This document shows, piece by piece, positions 7,580-22,844 of a stretch of 64,000 nucleotides of DNA (the first letter of the stretch is position 1; each line of letters begins with the position of its first letter). The notes beneath the pieces are model-generated. The model saw only the letters and a list, made by a program, of their open reading frames with translations. It ran no database searches and was not told the DNA's origin. Origin of the DNA: Acidovorax benzenivorans (lineage in GTDB: Bacteria > Pseudomonadota > Gammaproteobacteria > Burkholderiales > Burkholderiaceae_C); the NCBI RefSeq assembly GCF_028680575.1, contig NZ_JAPCKI010000002.1, positions 1-64,000 on the forward strand. Direction: 5' to 3'. The position numbers and the translations under genes are program-made.

Positions 7580-9541
7580 ATGGCATCCGCTGACGAAGAC
7601 CACTTCCGCGTCCGCCCGAGCCCGCCCAAGGCGCGCTCCGGAGCGAAGCCGAAGGGCTTCGTGTCGCAAGTGCTCAAGGCCGTCTCCAAGTCCGGCGCCA
7701 AGGCCTCGGGCGCACGCGGCGCGCGCCCGGCATCGACCTTCGGCCGGGGCCGCGTGGCCGCTGGCATGGCGGGCCGCGGCCTGGGCGCGAACGCCCGGCG
7801 AGTGGTCATCAAGTCCCGCTTCGTGGTGCTCAGGCGCGCCGGCGCAACCGCCGTCTCGGCGCACCTGCGCTACATCGAGCGCGAGGGCGTCACCCGGGAC
7901 GGCCAGAAGGGCCAGGCCTACGGTGCCGACACCGACGCGGCGGACCTCAGGGGCTTCGAGGAGCGCGGCCGGGGCGACCGCCACCAGTTCCGCTTCATCG
8001 TCTCGCCCGAGGACGCCGTGGACCTGGAAGACCTCAAGGGCTTTACCCGCCAGCTCATGCAACGCATGGAGACCGACCTGGAGACGCCGCTGGACTGGGT
8101 GGGGGTAGACCACTGGGATACCGACAACCCGCATACCCACATCGTGCTGCGGGGCTGGATCGGCAGCGGGCGCCAGGGCCGCGACCTGGTGATCGCGCCC
8201 GACTACATGGCCCACGGCATGCGGCTGCGAGCCAGCGAGATCACCACCGAATGGCTGGGCCCGCGCACCGAGGCCGAGATGCGTCGGAGCCTGCAGCGCG
8301 AGGTGGACCAGCATCGCCTGACCAGCCTGGACCGGCAACTGCAGCGGCAGGCCACAGTGAACGTCGTGGACCTGACTGAGGCGCCGGGCACTGCCCAGGG
8401 AGCGCAGCGCCAGACCCTGCTGCGCGCGCGACTGCAGCGGCTCGAAGCGATGGCTTTGGCCGAGCGCATCGATGCCAACCGCTGGCAGCTCTCGCCCAGC
8501 ATGGAACAGACCCTGGCCGCCATGGGCGAGCGCGACGACATCCTGCGCACCATGCACCGCGCCATGAAGGGTGAGCAGCGGGAGCTGGTGACGGACCCGC
8601 CGGCGGATGCACCCGTCATCGGGCGCATCGCGGCCAAGGGCCTGGACGATGAACTGCACGACCGGCCCTATCTGGTGGTCGATGGCATCGACGGCCGGGC
8701 GCACTACCTGAAGCTGCCGGCCGGCACCGATCTGGCCGAGCTGCCCATCGACGGCATCGTGGAGGCCAGGCCACCTGCGCAGGTGAGGGCCGTGGACCGC
8801 AAGATCCTGGCGGTGGCCAGGGACGGCATCTACACCACGGCCAGCCACCAGGACCAGCTCGCGCAGATGGGCGACCGCGATCCGCAGGCCACGGCCGAAG
8901 TGCACGTGCGCCGGCTCGAAGCGCTGCGCCGCAGCGGCATCGTGGAGCGCGTGGCTGATGGCGTCTGGGCCGTGCCGCCAGATCTGCTGCAGAAGGCCCG
9001 GCAGCACGATGCGCACAAGGCCGCAGGGCATGCCATCGAACTGCGCTCGCACCTGCCTATCGAGCAGCAAGTCAAGGCGATGGGCGCGACCTGGCTGGAC
9101 CGCGGTTTGGTGGCGGACGACGCCAACAGCCGACCGGCCGGGCAGGGCTTCGGCGCGCAGGTACGCGAGGCCATGGACCAGCGTGTGGACTTCCTGGTCC
9201 GGCAGGGGATGGCCGAGCGTCGGGGCCAGCGCGTCATCCTGGCGCGCAGCCTGCTGGCCATCCTGCGCGACCGCGAACTGGCCCAGGTGGGCCAGGAACT
9301 ACAGCAGCAAACCGGCAAGGCCTGGCGCCCGGTGCAGGACGGTCAACTCGCCAGCGGCGTCTACCGCCAGTCCATCCAGCTCGCCAGTGGCCGCTTCGCC
9401 ATGCTCGACGACGGCATGGGCTTCCAGCTGGTGCCGTGGAAGCCCGTGATCGAGCAGCGCCTGGGACAGCAGCTCAGCGCCGTGGTACGGGGATCGTCGG
9501 TAACCTGGAACCTTGGTCTTCAGCGCGGCGCTTCTCGTTGA
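7580..9541 (+). CDS. rlxS: Relaxase (DUF3363 / RlxS type) for conjugative transfer
   Basis: A 653-residue relaxase that nicks the transfer origin and leads the strand into the recipient. The N-terminal 75 residues are basic and flexible. The catalytic core includes a likely nucleophile Tyr98 in HLRYIEREG and the metal-binding motif HWDTDNPHTHIVLRG with His178, His185 and His187. The DUF3363 region fills the C-terminal two thirds and ends with the usual PVIEQRLGQQL block, so the gene is full length. The ATG at 7580 has GGAGG upstream. Cargo begins immediately downstream. Confidence 0.92.
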   Translation: MASADEDHFRVRPSPPKARSGAKPKGFVSQVLKAVSKSGAKASGARGARPASTFGRGRVAAGMAGRGLGANARRVVIKSRFVVLRRAGATAVSAHLRYIEREGVTRDGQKGQAYGADTDAADLRGFEERGRGDRHQFRFIVSPEDAVDLEDLKGFTRQLMQRMETDLETPLDWVGVDHWDTDNPHTHIVLRGWIGSGRQGRDLVIAPDYMAHGMRLRASEITTEWLGPRTEAEMRRSLQREVDQHRLTSLDRQLQRQATVNVVDLTEAPGTAQGAQRQTLLRARLQRLEAMALAERIDANRWQLSPSMEQTLAAMGERDDILRTMHRAMKGEQRELVTDPPADAPVIGRIAAKGLDDELHDRPYLVVDGIDGRAHYLKLPAGTDLAELPIDGIVEARPPAQVRAVDRKILAVARDGIYTTASHQDQLAQMGDRDPQATAEVHVRRLEALRRSGIVERVADGVWAVPPDLLQKARQHDAHKAAGHAIELRSHLPIEQQVKAMGATWLDRGLVADDANSRPAGQGFGAQVREAMDQRVDFLVRQGMAERRGQRVILARSLLAILRDRELAQVGQELQQQTGKAWRPVQDGQLASGVYRQSIQLASGRFAMLDDGMGFQLVPWKPVIEQRLGQQLSAVVRGSSVTWNLGLQRGASR

Positions 9542-9657
9542 GTCGGTCGTCTCGTGGATCGTTGTCAATCCGTGATGGCTCGAACTCGCCGTGTTGCGTT
9601 AACCCGGATATTTCGCGGCCACCATGCACATGGTCACGAGGCCGAGCGCGAGAAGCG

Positions 9658-10434
9658 TCATCTGGATTCTTCCTGCTCCTTTAGCAATCCGTTGGAACGG
9701 ATTACATTGGCGGCTCGGCGAATGTGCTGCGAAAGCGCCGAAACCGCCTGATCCACATCACGGGCCATCGCGGCTTCGAAGATTGCCTTGTGCTCCTCGT
9801 GCACTTCGACAGGAAGTGGGCCTTGCGCACCGGACAACCTGCGATAGCGTTCGGAGTTGTGAAGCAAGATTCCTCTGAAGTTCGCGAGCCATTTGGACGG
9901 AGAGGCGGCCACGAGCGCGTTGTGGAATTCCTGGTTCCTCGTTTCCCAAGCGTCGAAGGCCTCTACCGGATCGGCTTCGAGCCACTCCTGCGCCCGAGCC
10001 AGTCGACGGAAACTGGTGACAAGCTGGTCTTCCCAGTCGCCGCCACCGAGTTGGATGCTCTCGACGAGGGCCGTGGTTTCCAACGTGATGCGTGCGTTCG
10101 TCAGGTCGTCGAGATCGCAAAGCGACATCGGGGCGACCTTGAACCCCTTCTGCCCTTCGGCGACGACGAAATGCTCTCCAATCAGGCGCGTTAATGCTTC
10201 GCGCAGCGTGCTTCCGCTGACACCCAGCGACGACTTGAGCGTTTCGAGGTGGAGCTTTGATCCCTGGGGGTAGCTTCCCTTGATGATCCGGTTGCGAAGG
10301 GTGGCATAGGTGGACTCGATGGCGGTTGAGGCTTTTCGCCTTTTCGGGCCGAGGTCGGGTTCCGCTGCTGGCCCTTCGGCCAGCTTTGCCGACTCAACCA
10401 ATCGAGTCAGAACTGCTTGATCTTGCTGTGTCAT
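9658..10434 (-). CDS. GntR/FadR-family regulator of the aromatic-degradation operon
   Basis: A 258-residue regulator with an N-terminal winged helix-turn-helix (about residues 38-102, including LHLETLKSSLGVSGSTLREALTRL split around the recognition helix) and a C-terminal FCD ligand-binding domain. The FCD helices carry likely metal or ligand residues in EFHNALVAA, HKAIFEAAMARD and HIRRA. It is divergent from the catabolic operon across a 680-bp intergenic region, the usual place for its regulator. GntR repressors named BphS control biphenyl operons in Tn4371 and KKS102. P. putida F1 uses the unrelated TodST pair for tod genes. Effector and mode are not visible from sequence. Confidence 0.88.
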   Translation of the reverse strand: MTQQDQAVLTRLVESAKLAEGPAAEPDLGPKRRKASTAIESTYATLRNRIIKGSYPQGSKLHLETLKSSLGVSGSTLREALTRLIGEHFVVAEGQKGFKVAPMSLCDLDDLTNARITLETTALVESIQLGGGDWEDQLVTSFRRLARAQEWLEADPVEAFDAWETRNQEFHNALVAASPSKWLANFRGILLHNSERYRRLSGAQGPLPVEVHEEHKAIFEAAMARDVDQAVSALSQHIRRAANVIRSNGLLKEQEESR

Positions 10435-11115
10435 GGTTTTCGTTTCGTTGTTTGGCCGCTATCGGCATTTTCCCGGTTGTGCGATCAACGGATGGAGTGG
10501 CCCCCTGTACGCGCGATGACGCAGGCCGCAAGACCGCTCCGCATGGTCGCCGTGGGTCGGTCCGTGCCACCCGAGGTCCGCCGTAGAAGCCAAAGCCGCC
10601 GCATGCCACACGCCGCGTCGCAGGACCAGCGTGCCGGCAGCCACACGAAGCAGCGGCAACGGCCGCCCACATGCCGTTGAAGCCTCGGGTAGCCAGACGG
10701 GCGGGCATGTGCTCTGAGTTGGCCACAACGCGGGGTTGCCGGTCTGCTCGTTCCCATCCGACTGAATGTCTGTGCCGAGAGGGTTCTTCCCCGGCTGATG
10801 CGCCGCAGCGCCTCTGCACTTCGGCGGAACCCCACTGAATGCCAAGTTGGCCCGTCGTTGGACTCTAGGCGTGAAGTGGAGGGTCGTCATAGGGTTATCC
10901 CTGTAGCTGAAAATTCGAGCATGCATGCAAAATCGTCTCATTGAAAGAATAACGTTATTTATTGAAAGTGACGACATGCTGATTGAAAAAAGACGCTTAC
11001 GTATGGAGGCAATAGTGCCCTGCGGCGCTCATTCATGCAACCACATTGCGGCGATCGGAGGCAGCGCGCTGCCTCCGGCCGACTGCTGGGTCGCACCGCA
11101 CCTGGAGTCCCGCAG
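10435..11115. promoter_or_regulatory. Long divergent control region between GntR gene and catabolic operon
   Basis: This 681-bp stretch has no supportable gene. The last 250 bp are AT-rich and structured. AATAACGTTATT at 10948-10959 is a perfect 12-bp palindrome flanked on both sides by the direct repeat ATTGAAAG (10940-10947 and 10961-10968), with a third partial copy at 10982. A second inverted repeat, TAGGG-TTAT-CCCT, lies at about 10891-10903. These are the best candidates for GntR operators. I could not place a convincing sigma-70 promoter. The earlier 400 bp look like decayed GC-rich sequence. Confidence 0.5.
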
Positions 11116-13384
<2,269 letters not shown>

Positions 13385-13493
13385 ATCACGACACCTCACG
13401 CCGCAAAGTCGCGCTGGCCAGGAGCCGCGTCCGATTTCGGGCCGAGGCCGATTTAGCGACCCTTCTTCGATTTGAAATTATCAAGGAATGACC

Positions 13494-16445
<2,952 letters not shown>

Positions 16446-16457
16446 AGGAGAGACAAC

Positions 16458-17333
16458 ATGAGCATTCAAAGGCTTGGCTATATGGGCTTCGAAGTCGCGG
16501 ATGTGCCGGCATGGCGCTCCTTCGTTACCAGCAAGCTGGGGGCGATGGAAGCCTCCGCCAACGAGGCGGAGGCCACGTTCCGGATCGACTCGCGCACCTG
16601 GCGGCTATCGGTCAGCAAGGGCACTGCGGACGACTACCTGTTTGCCGGCTACGAGGTGGACAGCGAGAAAGGACTGCAAGAAGTCAAGGAAAGCCTGGAG
16701 GCCCACGGCGTTGCTGTCAAGGTCGAAGGTCGGGAACTGGCCGCCAAGCGCGGTGTGCTTGGGCTTATTTCCTGTAGCGACCCGTTCGGCAACCGCGTCG
16801 AGGTCTACTACGGCGGCACCGAGCTGTTCGAGCGGCCGTTCGCTTCACCCACCGGCGTCACGGGATTCCAGACCGGCGACCAGGGTATCGGTCACTATGT
16901 ACTCAGTGTCCCGGACGTGGACGCAGCGCTCGCCTTCTATACCAAGGGGCTGGGTCTCCAGCTTGCCGACGTCATCGACTGGACGGTCGGCGAAGGGATG
17001 ACCCTGACTGTCTACTTCTTCTACTGCAACGGCCGCCACCACACTTTCGCATTTGGCAAGCTGCCCGGGCCGAAGAAGCTCCATCACTTCATGCTGCAAA
17101 CCAACAGCATGGACGACGTTGGCTTGGCCTACGACAGATTCGATGCTGAACGCGCGATCGTCATGACGCTCGGCCGGCATACGAACGACCACATGGTTTC
17201 GTTCTACGGGGCCACGCCTTCGGGCTTTGCGGTCGAGTACGGCTGGGGTGCCCGTGAGATGCCCCCCCGCTGGTCGGTCGTGCGCTACGACCGCATCAGC
17301 ATCTGGGGGCACAAGTTCCAGCCGCCCGCATGA
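16458..17333 (+). CDS. todE: Extradiol catechol 2,3-dioxygenase (TodE/BphC type I)
   Basis: A 291-residue two-domain vicinal-oxygen-chelate enzyme that opens the 3-substituted catechol ring next to the hydroxyls using Fe(II). The iron ligands are His146 in GHYVLS, His210 in KLHHFML and Glu260 in VEYGW, the same positions as in BphC. His194/195 and Tyr250 are the usual second-shell residues. The length fits TodE, a 3-methylcatechol enzyme. The product would be a 2-hydroxy-6-oxo-dienoate, the substrate of the hydrolase at the head of the operon. Confidence 0.94.
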   Translation: MSIQRLGYMGFEVADVPAWRSFVTSKLGAMEASANEAEATFRIDSRTWRLSVSKGTADDYLFAGYEVDSEKGLQEVKESLEAHGVAVKVEGRELAAKRGVLGLISCSDPFGNRVEVYYGGTELFERPFASPTGVTGFQTGDQGIGHYVLSVPDVDAALAFYTKGLGLQLADVIDWTVGEGMTLTVYFFYCNGRHHTFAFGKLPGPKKLHHFMLQTNSMDDVGLAYDRFDAERAIVMTLGRHTNDHMVSFYGATPSGFAVEYGWGAREMPPRWSVVRYDRISIWGHKFQPPA

Positions 17334-17456
17334 ACCGCCAGCCTGGCTGGACGCTAGGCTGACCCCCCCGCTCGCACCCGCATATGCCGTCGATCCCGAG
17401 CGGCAGGGCAGCGCACACGGAAATCGCAGAAGACATGAACTGAGGAGAAATATCGA

Positions 17457-18263
17457 ATGAGCAAACCGGATACGGTGCTGACCAGTGCGGTAAGTGAAGC
17501 CGCCAACCTGCTGTACGAGGCGGCCCGGACCGGGGTGGCCGTGGCGCCGGTACGCAATCTGATCGGCGAGAGGGATCTCGACGCGGCCTATGCGGTGCAG
17601 GAGATCAACACCCAGCGGGCGCTGGCAGCGGGGCGGCGCCTGGTGGGACGCAAGATCGGACTGACCTCCGTGGCCGTCCAGAAACAACTCGGGGTTGGAC
17701 AGCCGGACTACGGCATGCTGTTCGCCGATATGGCACGAACCGAGGGTGAAGAAGTCTCCCTCAAGGACGTGCTGCAGCCCAAGGTCGAAGCCGAGATCGC
17801 CTTTGTATTCGGCCGTGACCTCGAAGGTGATCAACTGACTGTGGCTGACCTCTTTCGCGCCATCGAGTTCGCGGTTCCGGCGATCGAGATCGTGGGCTCG
17901 CGGATAGCGAACTGGGAGATCCGCATCACCGACACCATTGCCGACAACGCCTCGTCGGGCCTATATGTGCTGGGTTCCACGCCGAAGCGGCTAAGTGACT
18001 TCGATGCGCGCCAGGCAGGCATGGTGATGGAACGGCAAGGCACGCCGGTGTCCTCTGGCGCAGGGTCGGCCTGCCTGGGTTCGCCGCTCAACGCAACGCT
18101 CTGGCTGGCCAAGGTCATGGCCCGGGCCGGTCGTCCGCTGCGTGCTGGCGATACCGTGCTTTCCGGTGCGCTGGGGCCGATGGTCGCCGTGGCGGGGGGC
18201 GATGTATTCGATGTACGCATAGCCGGACTTGGATCGGTGACCGCCGCCTTCGCGAAGGAATAA
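17457..18263 (+). CDS. todG: 2-hydroxypenta-2,4-dienoate hydratase
   Basis: A 268-residue lyase adding water to 2-hydroxypenta-2,4-dienoate to give 4-hydroxy-2-oxovalerate. Family landmarks are GRKIGLTS near residue 63, the metal-binding [15 protein letters not shown] and the C-terminal [14 protein letters not shown] region. ATG 17457 has TGAGGAG upstream. A 123-bp spacer separates it from the extradiol gene and contains a short GC-rich inverted repeat (CAGCC-T-GGCTG). It is the first of the three lower-pathway genes, in the order hydratase, dehydrogenase, aldolase as in todGIH. Confidence 0.93.
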   Translation: MSKPDTVLTSAVSEAANLLYEAARTGVAVAPVRNLIGERDLDAAYAVQEINTQRALAAGRRLVGRKIGLTSVAVQKQLGVGQPDYGMLFADMARTEGEEVSLKDVLQPKVEAEIAFVFGRDLEGDQLTVADLFRAIEFAVPAIEIVGSRIANWEIRITDTIADNASSGLYVLGSTPKRLSDFDARQAGMVMERQGTPVSSGAGSACLGSPLNATLWLAKVMARAGRPLRAGDTVLSGALGPMVAVAGGDVFDVRIAGLGSVTAAFAKE

Positions 18264-18371
18264 GTCTGTGCGAACGATCCCATTCACTGCCGGGGTCATC
18301 CCGGTCTCGCGCATACAGCAGCAGGCCTTGCGACCCGACGCGATGGCGAACTGATTCCAAGGAGCATCACC

Positions 18372-19322
18372 ATGACCCGAAAACTCAAGGCTGCCATCAT
18401 CGGCAGCGGCAATATCGGCACCGACCTGATGATCAAGATCCTCAGGCATGGCCAGCACATCGAAATGGGCGCCATGGTCGGCATCGACCCTGCCTCCGAC
18501 GGCTTGGCGCGCGCGCAGCGCATGGGCGTGGCCATCACCCACGAAGGCGCCGAAGGCTTGACGCGCCTGCCGGTGTTCGCCGACATCGACGTTGTGTTCG
18601 ACGCCACCAGCGCCGGCGCGCACGTGAAGAACGACGCCCTGCTGCGCCAGCACAAGCCCGGACTGCGCATGATCGACCTGACGCCGGCGGCCATCGGCTC
18701 CTATTGCATCCCGGTGGTCAACGGCGAGGCCCACCTTGACGCCAACAACGTCAACATGGTCACCTGCGGCGGCCAGGCCACCATTCCGATGGTGGCGGCG
18801 GTGTCGCGCGTGGCCAACGTGCACTACGGCGAGATCGTCGCCAGCATCTCCAGCAAGAGCGCGGGCCCCGGCACGCGCGCCAACATCGATGAGTTCACCG
18901 AAACCACGTCGAAGGCCATCGAGGTGGTCGGCGGCGCGGCCAAGGGCAAGGCCATCATTGTCCTGAATCCGGCCGAGCCGCCGCTGATCATGCGCGACAC
19001 GGTCTATACCCTGAGCGACTTCGCCGACACCGACAAGATCGAGGATTCGGTGCAGCGCATGGCCGCCGCGGTGCAGGTCTACGTGCCCGGCTACCGCCTG
19101 AAGCAGCGCGTGCAGTTCGACCGTATCGAATCCGACCGGCCGATTCGCATCCCCGGCGTGGGCGACCGTCTCACCGGGCTGAAGACCTCGATCTTCCTGG
19201 AGGTCGAAGGCGCCGCCCACTACCTGCCGGCTTACGCCGGCAACCTGGACATCATGACCAGCGCCGCGCTGCGCACCGCCGAGAAGATGGCCGAGCGCTT
19301 GCTCGCCACCCTGGTTGCCTGA
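18372..19322 (+). CDS. todI: Acylating acetaldehyde dehydrogenase
   Basis: A 316-residue enzyme that oxidises acetaldehyde to acetyl-CoA with NAD+ and CoA. The NAD-binding GSGNIG is at residues 11-16, and the catalytic Cys132 sits in [10 protein letters not shown]. It forms a channelling complex with the aldolase encoded next. The start has AAGGAG upstream. Gene and neighbour show an even stronger bias for GCC, CTG and GAC codons than the upstream operon genes. They may have been exchanged as a pair with another catabolic cluster. Confidence 0.95.
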   Translation: MTRKLKAAIIGSGNIGTDLMIKILRHGQHIEMGAMVGIDPASDGLARAQRMGVAITHEGAEGLTRLPVFADIDVVFDATSAGAHVKNDALLRQHKPGLRMIDLTPAAIGSYCIPVVNGEAHLDANNVNMVTCGGQATIPMVAAVSRVANVHYGEIVASISSKSAGPGTRANIDEFTETTSKAIEVVGGAAKGKAIIVLNPAEPPLIMRDTVYTLSDFADTDKIEDSVQRMAAAVQVYVPGYRLKQRVQFDRIESDRPIRIPGVGDRLTGLKTSIFLEVEGAAHYLPAYAGNLDIMTSAALRTAEKMAERLLATLVA

Positions 19323-19332
19323 GGACACTTCC

Positions 19333-20391
19333 ATGACACAGAAGAAGATATACATCTCTGACGTGACGCTGCGCGACGGCAGCCACGCCATCCGCCACCA
19401 GTACAGCGTTGAGAACGCCAGGACCATCGCCCGCGCGCTGGACGAGGCGAAGGTGGACTCCATCGAGGTCGCCCACGGCGATGGCCTGCAGGGCGGCAGC
19501 TTCAACTACGGCTTCGGCGCCCACACCGACCTGGAGTGGATCGAGGCCGTGGCCAGCGTGGTGAAGCACGCGAAGATCGCCACGCTGCTGCTGCCGGGCA
19601 TCGGCACCATCCACGACCTGAAGGCCGCCTACGACGCCGGCGCGCGCATCGTGCGCGTGGCCACGCACTGCACCGAAGCCGACATCTCCAAACAACACAT
19701 CGAGTACGCCCGCCACCTGGGCATGGAGGCCGTTGGCTTCCTGATGATGAGCCACATGAACACCCCGCAGGGCCTGGCCAAGCAGGCACAGTTGATGGAA
19801 AGCTACGGGGCAACCTGTTGCTACGTGGTCGACTCCGGCGGCGCCTTGTGCATGGATGACGTGCGGATGCGGTTCCGCGCCTTCAAGGACGTGCTCAAGC
19901 CCGAGACCGAAACCGGCATTCACGCCCACCACAACCTGAGCCTGGGCGTTGCCAACAGCATCGTGGCCGTGGAGGAAGGTTGCGACCGCGTCGATGCCAG
20001 CCTGGCCGGTATGGGCGCTGGCGCTGGCAACGCGCCGCTGGAGGTGTTCATCGCCGCCGCGGAACGCCTCGGCTGGGCTCATGGCTGTGACTTGTACAAG
20101 CTGATGGATGCGGCCGACGACATCGTGCGCCCGCTGCAGGACCGCCCGGTGCGGGTGGACCGCGAGACGCTGGCGCTGGGCTACGCCGGCGTGTACAGCA
20201 GCTTCCTGCGCCATTCGGAGGTGGCGGCCCAGAAGTACGGCTTGAAGACCGTGGACATCCTGGTGGAACTCGGAAAGCGCCGCATGGTCGGCGGCCAGGA
20301 AGACATGATCGTCGATGTCGCGCTGGACCTGCTCAAGCTGCAGAAGCACGAGCGCATCCATGCAGAGCCGGTTTCCAGCGAGGCGGGATGA
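19333..20391 (+). CDS. todH: 4-hydroxy-2-oxovalerate aldolase
   Basis: A 352-residue class II (metal-dependent) aldolase splitting 4-hydroxy-2-oxovalerate into pyruvate and acetaldehyde, which is channelled to the preceding dehydrogenase. The TIM-barrel start [12 protein letters not shown] carries Arg14, Asp15 and His18. The manganese ligands lie in [11 protein letters not shown] at about residue 200. The C-terminal third is the communication domain. It starts ten bases after the dehydrogenase stop. This completes the pathway from dienoate to pyruvate and acetyl-CoA. Confidence 0.95.
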   Translation: MTQKKIYISDVTLRDGSHAIRHQYSVENARTIARALDEAKVDSIEVAHGDGLQGGSFNYGFGAHTDLEWIEAVASVVKHAKIATLLLPGIGTIHDLKAAYDAGARIVRVATHCTEADISKQHIEYARHLGMEAVGFLMMSHMNTPQGLAKQAQLMESYGATCCYVVDSGGALCMDDVRMRFRAFKDVLKPETETGIHAHHNLSLGVANSIVAVEEGCDRVDASLAGMGAGAGNAPLEVFIAAAERLGWAHGCDLYKLMDAADDIVRPLQDRPVRVDRETLALGYAGVYSSFLRHSEVAAQKYGLKTVDILVELGKRRMVGGQEDMIVDVALDLLKLQKHERIHAEPVSSEAG

Positions 20392-20410
20392 CGCCGTCAA
20401 GGGCACGATC

Positions 20411-22042
20411 ATGGACACTACCGGACTGGAACGCAACGCGGCCAACCATGCGCCGCTCACTCCCCTCGTCTTCATCCGTCGTGCGGCCGAAGTTCACGGT
20501 GACCGCACGGCCATCGTCTATGGCAACGTGCGGCGCAATTGGCGCGAGACCTGGGCCCGTGTGCGGCGCCTTGCATCGGCCCTTCGTCGGCGTGGCATCG
20601 AGCCCGGCGACACGGTGGCGGCTTTGCTGCCGAACACGCCGGAGATGATTGAACTCCACTTCGCCGTGCCGTTGGCTGGCGCGGTGCTCAATGCGCTCAA
20701 CACGCGTTTGGACGCAAACAGCATCCGCTACATGCTCGAACACGCCGAGGCACGAGTACTGCTGGTTGATCGCGAGTTCGCGCCGCTGGCCGACGAAGCC
20801 ATCCGAGGCTGCGGGCAGTCGCTGCTCGTGGTGGATGTGGCTGATGCATCGTTTGGCGGCGAGCCGGCCGCGAGTGCCACAGTCGACTATGAAACGCTGC
20901 TGGCAGACGGCAACGAGCGTTTCGACGGTGTGCCCATCGCTGATGAATGGGATGCGATCTGCCTGAACTACACGTCGGGCACGACGGGCCGGCCAAAGGG
21001 CGTGGTCTACCACCACCGCGGGGCGTACCTCAACGCGGTGAGCAACATCCTGGAGTGGGATCTGCCGAGGCATCCCGTCTACCTGTGGACGCTGCCTCTG
21101 TTTCACTGCAACGGCTGGTGCTTTCCCTGGACCATCGCCGCGCGGGCCGGCGTCAATGTCTGCATGCGCAGGGTGGATGCGGAGAAAGCGCTGGCACTGA
21201 TCGCAGAGCATCGCGTGACGCACTACTGCGGCGCACCGATCGTGCACAAGCTGCTGGCCAGCGCTCCCGCATCCTGCCGCGCGCACATCAGTCATCGGGT
21301 ACATGCCATGGTGGCAGGCGCCGCGCCGCCTGCTGCACTGCTGGCGGAGATGTCGAGGATGGGCTTCGAACTGCGGCACGTCTACGGCCTGACGGAGGTC
21401 TATGGTCCCGCCGCCGTGTGCGAGCCGCAACTCGAATGGGATGGTCTCGATCCGGACGAACTGGCGCGCCTGAACGCCCGGCAAGGGGTGCGCTACCACT
21501 TGCAGGACGCCGTGGATGTGGTCGATCCAGAGACCATGGCGCCTGTGCCGGCGGACGGCGAAACGATTGGCGAGGTGGTTTTCCGCGGCAACATCGTCAT
21601 GAAGGGGTATCTGAAGAACCCCGGAGCCACTGCGGATGCATTCGCCGGGGGCTGGTTCCGCACCGGGGACTTGGCGGTCAAGCATCCAGACGGCTATCTG
21701 AAGGTCAAAGACCGCAGCAAGGACATCATCATCTCCGGCGGCGAGAACATCTCGAGCATCGAGGTCGAAGATGTGCTGAGCCTTCACCCGGCAGTGCTGA
21801 TGGCTGCGGTCGTGGCCTGTCCTGACGCGCACTGGGGCGAGACGCCCGGTGCTTTCGTCGAGCTGCTTCCCGGCGCCTCGGTGTCGGCGGAGGAATTGCG
21901 AGATCACTGCCGCCTTCACCTAGCCGGATTCAAGTTGCCGCGCCGATTCGAGTTCGGTGAATTGCCCAAGACGTCCACCGGCAAGGTCCAGAAGACCGTG
22001 CTGCGCGAAAAGATCAAGGCGGTGCACGCAATCGACGTTTGA
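20411..22042 (+). CDS. AMP-forming acyl-CoA ligase, possibly for the side-chain acid
   Basis: A 543-residue ATP-dependent acid--CoA ligase. Adenylation motifs are YTSGTTGRPKG, GLTEVYGP, WFRTGDLAVKHPDGYLKVKDR and the C-terminal lysine in PKTSTGKVQK. It resembles the short/medium-chain branch that includes DmdB-type enzymes more than long-chain FadD. ATG 20411 is 19 bases after the aldolase stop, so it is probably co-transcribed. In this setting it would activate the acid released by the hydrolase: propionate from ethylbenzene, isobutyrate from cumene or acrylate from styrene. Specificity cannot be read from sequence. Confidence 0.88.
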   Translation: MDTTGLERNAANHAPLTPLVFIRRAAEVHGDRTAIVYGNVRRNWRETWARVRRLASALRRRGIEPGDTVAALLPNTPEMIELHFAVPLAGAVLNALNTRLDANSIRYMLEHAEARVLLVDREFAPLADEAIRGCGQSLLVVDVADASFGGEPAASATVDYETLLADGNERFDGVPIADEWDAICLNYTSGTTGRPKGVVYHHRGAYLNAVSNILEWDLPRHPVYLWTLPLFHCNGWCFPWTIAARAGVNVCMRRVDAEKALALIAEHRVTHYCGAPIVHKLLASAPASCRAHISHRVHAMVAGAAPPAALLAEMSRMGFELRHVYGLTEVYGPAAVCEPQLEWDGLDPDELARLNARQGVRYHLQDAVDVVDPETMAPVPADGETIGEVVFRGNIVMKGYLKNPGATADAFAGGWFRTGDLAVKHPDGYLKVKDRSKDIIISGGENISSIEVEDVLSLHPAVLMAAVVACPDAHWGETPGAFVELLPGASVSAEELRDHCRLHLAGFKLPRRFEFGELPKTSTGKVQKTVLREKIKAVHAIDV

Positions 22043-22173
22043 TCTGCCTTACGACAGTCTGCGCCAACGCTTCAAGTCAAGGCCGGCTTGCAGACGGAAT
22101 GCAGGTCCGCGTCATTCAAACAGGTTCATCAGCATCGCTCTTTCGAAGCGATATCACACAAAGGAGGCACCTT

Positions 22174-22830
22174 ATGTCAAAGCTGTTCTGGATGCGCATT
22201 GCATCCGCATTCTCGATGATGCTCACCCTGACCGCTCACGCGCAATCGGCCGACAAGAAGTTCTGGGCGCACGTCGGCCCGGTCGGGGTTCAGTTCAATA
22301 CCGATACGCGACTGGTTGTCGCGGGCGCCCCTGTCAATGGCGCCAACGCCGATGCCAAGAACAATGTTTCGCTGGGCGTCGAGATAGGCTACGAAGTGGC
22401 TCCGTCCGTCATCGTGTCGCTGACCGCGGGCTTGCCGCCGACCACCACCTTGATCGGAAAGGGCGGCCCAGTCGATGGCTTGCAACTGGGCCGAGTGAAG
22501 TACGGTCCTGCGGTGCTGTCCGCGCACTATCACTTTGACGCCGGTTCGTTCAAACCCTATGTGGGAGCCGGCATCAACTACACGGCCGTACTGGAGTCCA
22601 AGGACGGTGCGGTCGCGGAGCTGGACGTGAAGAGTGCATGGGGCAGCGTGCTGCAGGTGGGGGTCGATGTGCCACTGTCCAACGGATGGGGGCTCTTTCT
22701 CGATATCAAGAAGATCTACGTGAAGACGACGGCCAGGGGCACGGTTCCTGCGTTCGGTGGCCCACCCGCGGAAGCCTCGATACGCCTGAACCCGCTGCTG
22801 GTCCATGCCGGCATTAGCTGGCGCTTCTGA
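22174..22830 (+). CDS. OmpW-family outer-membrane protein for hydrophobic substrates
   Basis: A 218-residue beta-barrel protein with a signal peptide cleaved after about residue 23 (AHA-Q). Features are the glycine-rich alternating strands, PYVGAGINYT, the SNGWGLFLDIKKIYV strand pair and a C-terminal Phe (ISWRF) for outer-membrane assembly. OmpW/AlkL-type channels admit hydrophobic aromatics and alkanes. In tod clusters this job is done by TodX, a FadL-type porin not present here. AAGGAGG lies six bases before ATG 22174. A 131-bp spacer from the ligase gene may hold its own promoter. Confidence 0.88.
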   Translation: MSKLFWMRIASAFSMMLTLTAHAQSADKKFWAHVGPVGVQFNTDTRLVVAGAPVNGANADAKNNVSLGVEIGYEVAPSVIVSLTAGLPPTTTLIGKGGPVDGLQLGRVKYGPAVLSAHYHFDAGSFKPYVGAGINYTAVLESKDGAVAELDVKSAWGSVLQVGVDVPLSNGWGLFLDIKKIYVKTTARGTVPAFGGPPAEASIRLNPLLVHAGISWRF

Positions 22831-22844
22831 TTGGTTCCATTCAG

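Noticed and set aside
6539..9070. Very long open frame on the minus strand opposite traF and the relaxase
   Set aside because: It is a GC-rich shadow of the relaxase gene with no domain resemblance and Arg/Ala/His-rich nonsense composition. The plus-strand relaxase is clearly the real gene.
10889..10906. Similarity to a homing-endonuclease (I-SceI-like) target in AGGGATAACCCT
   Set aside because: Only the core is shared, the rest of the 18-bp site does not match, and no endonuclease gene is nearby. A regulator site is more likely.
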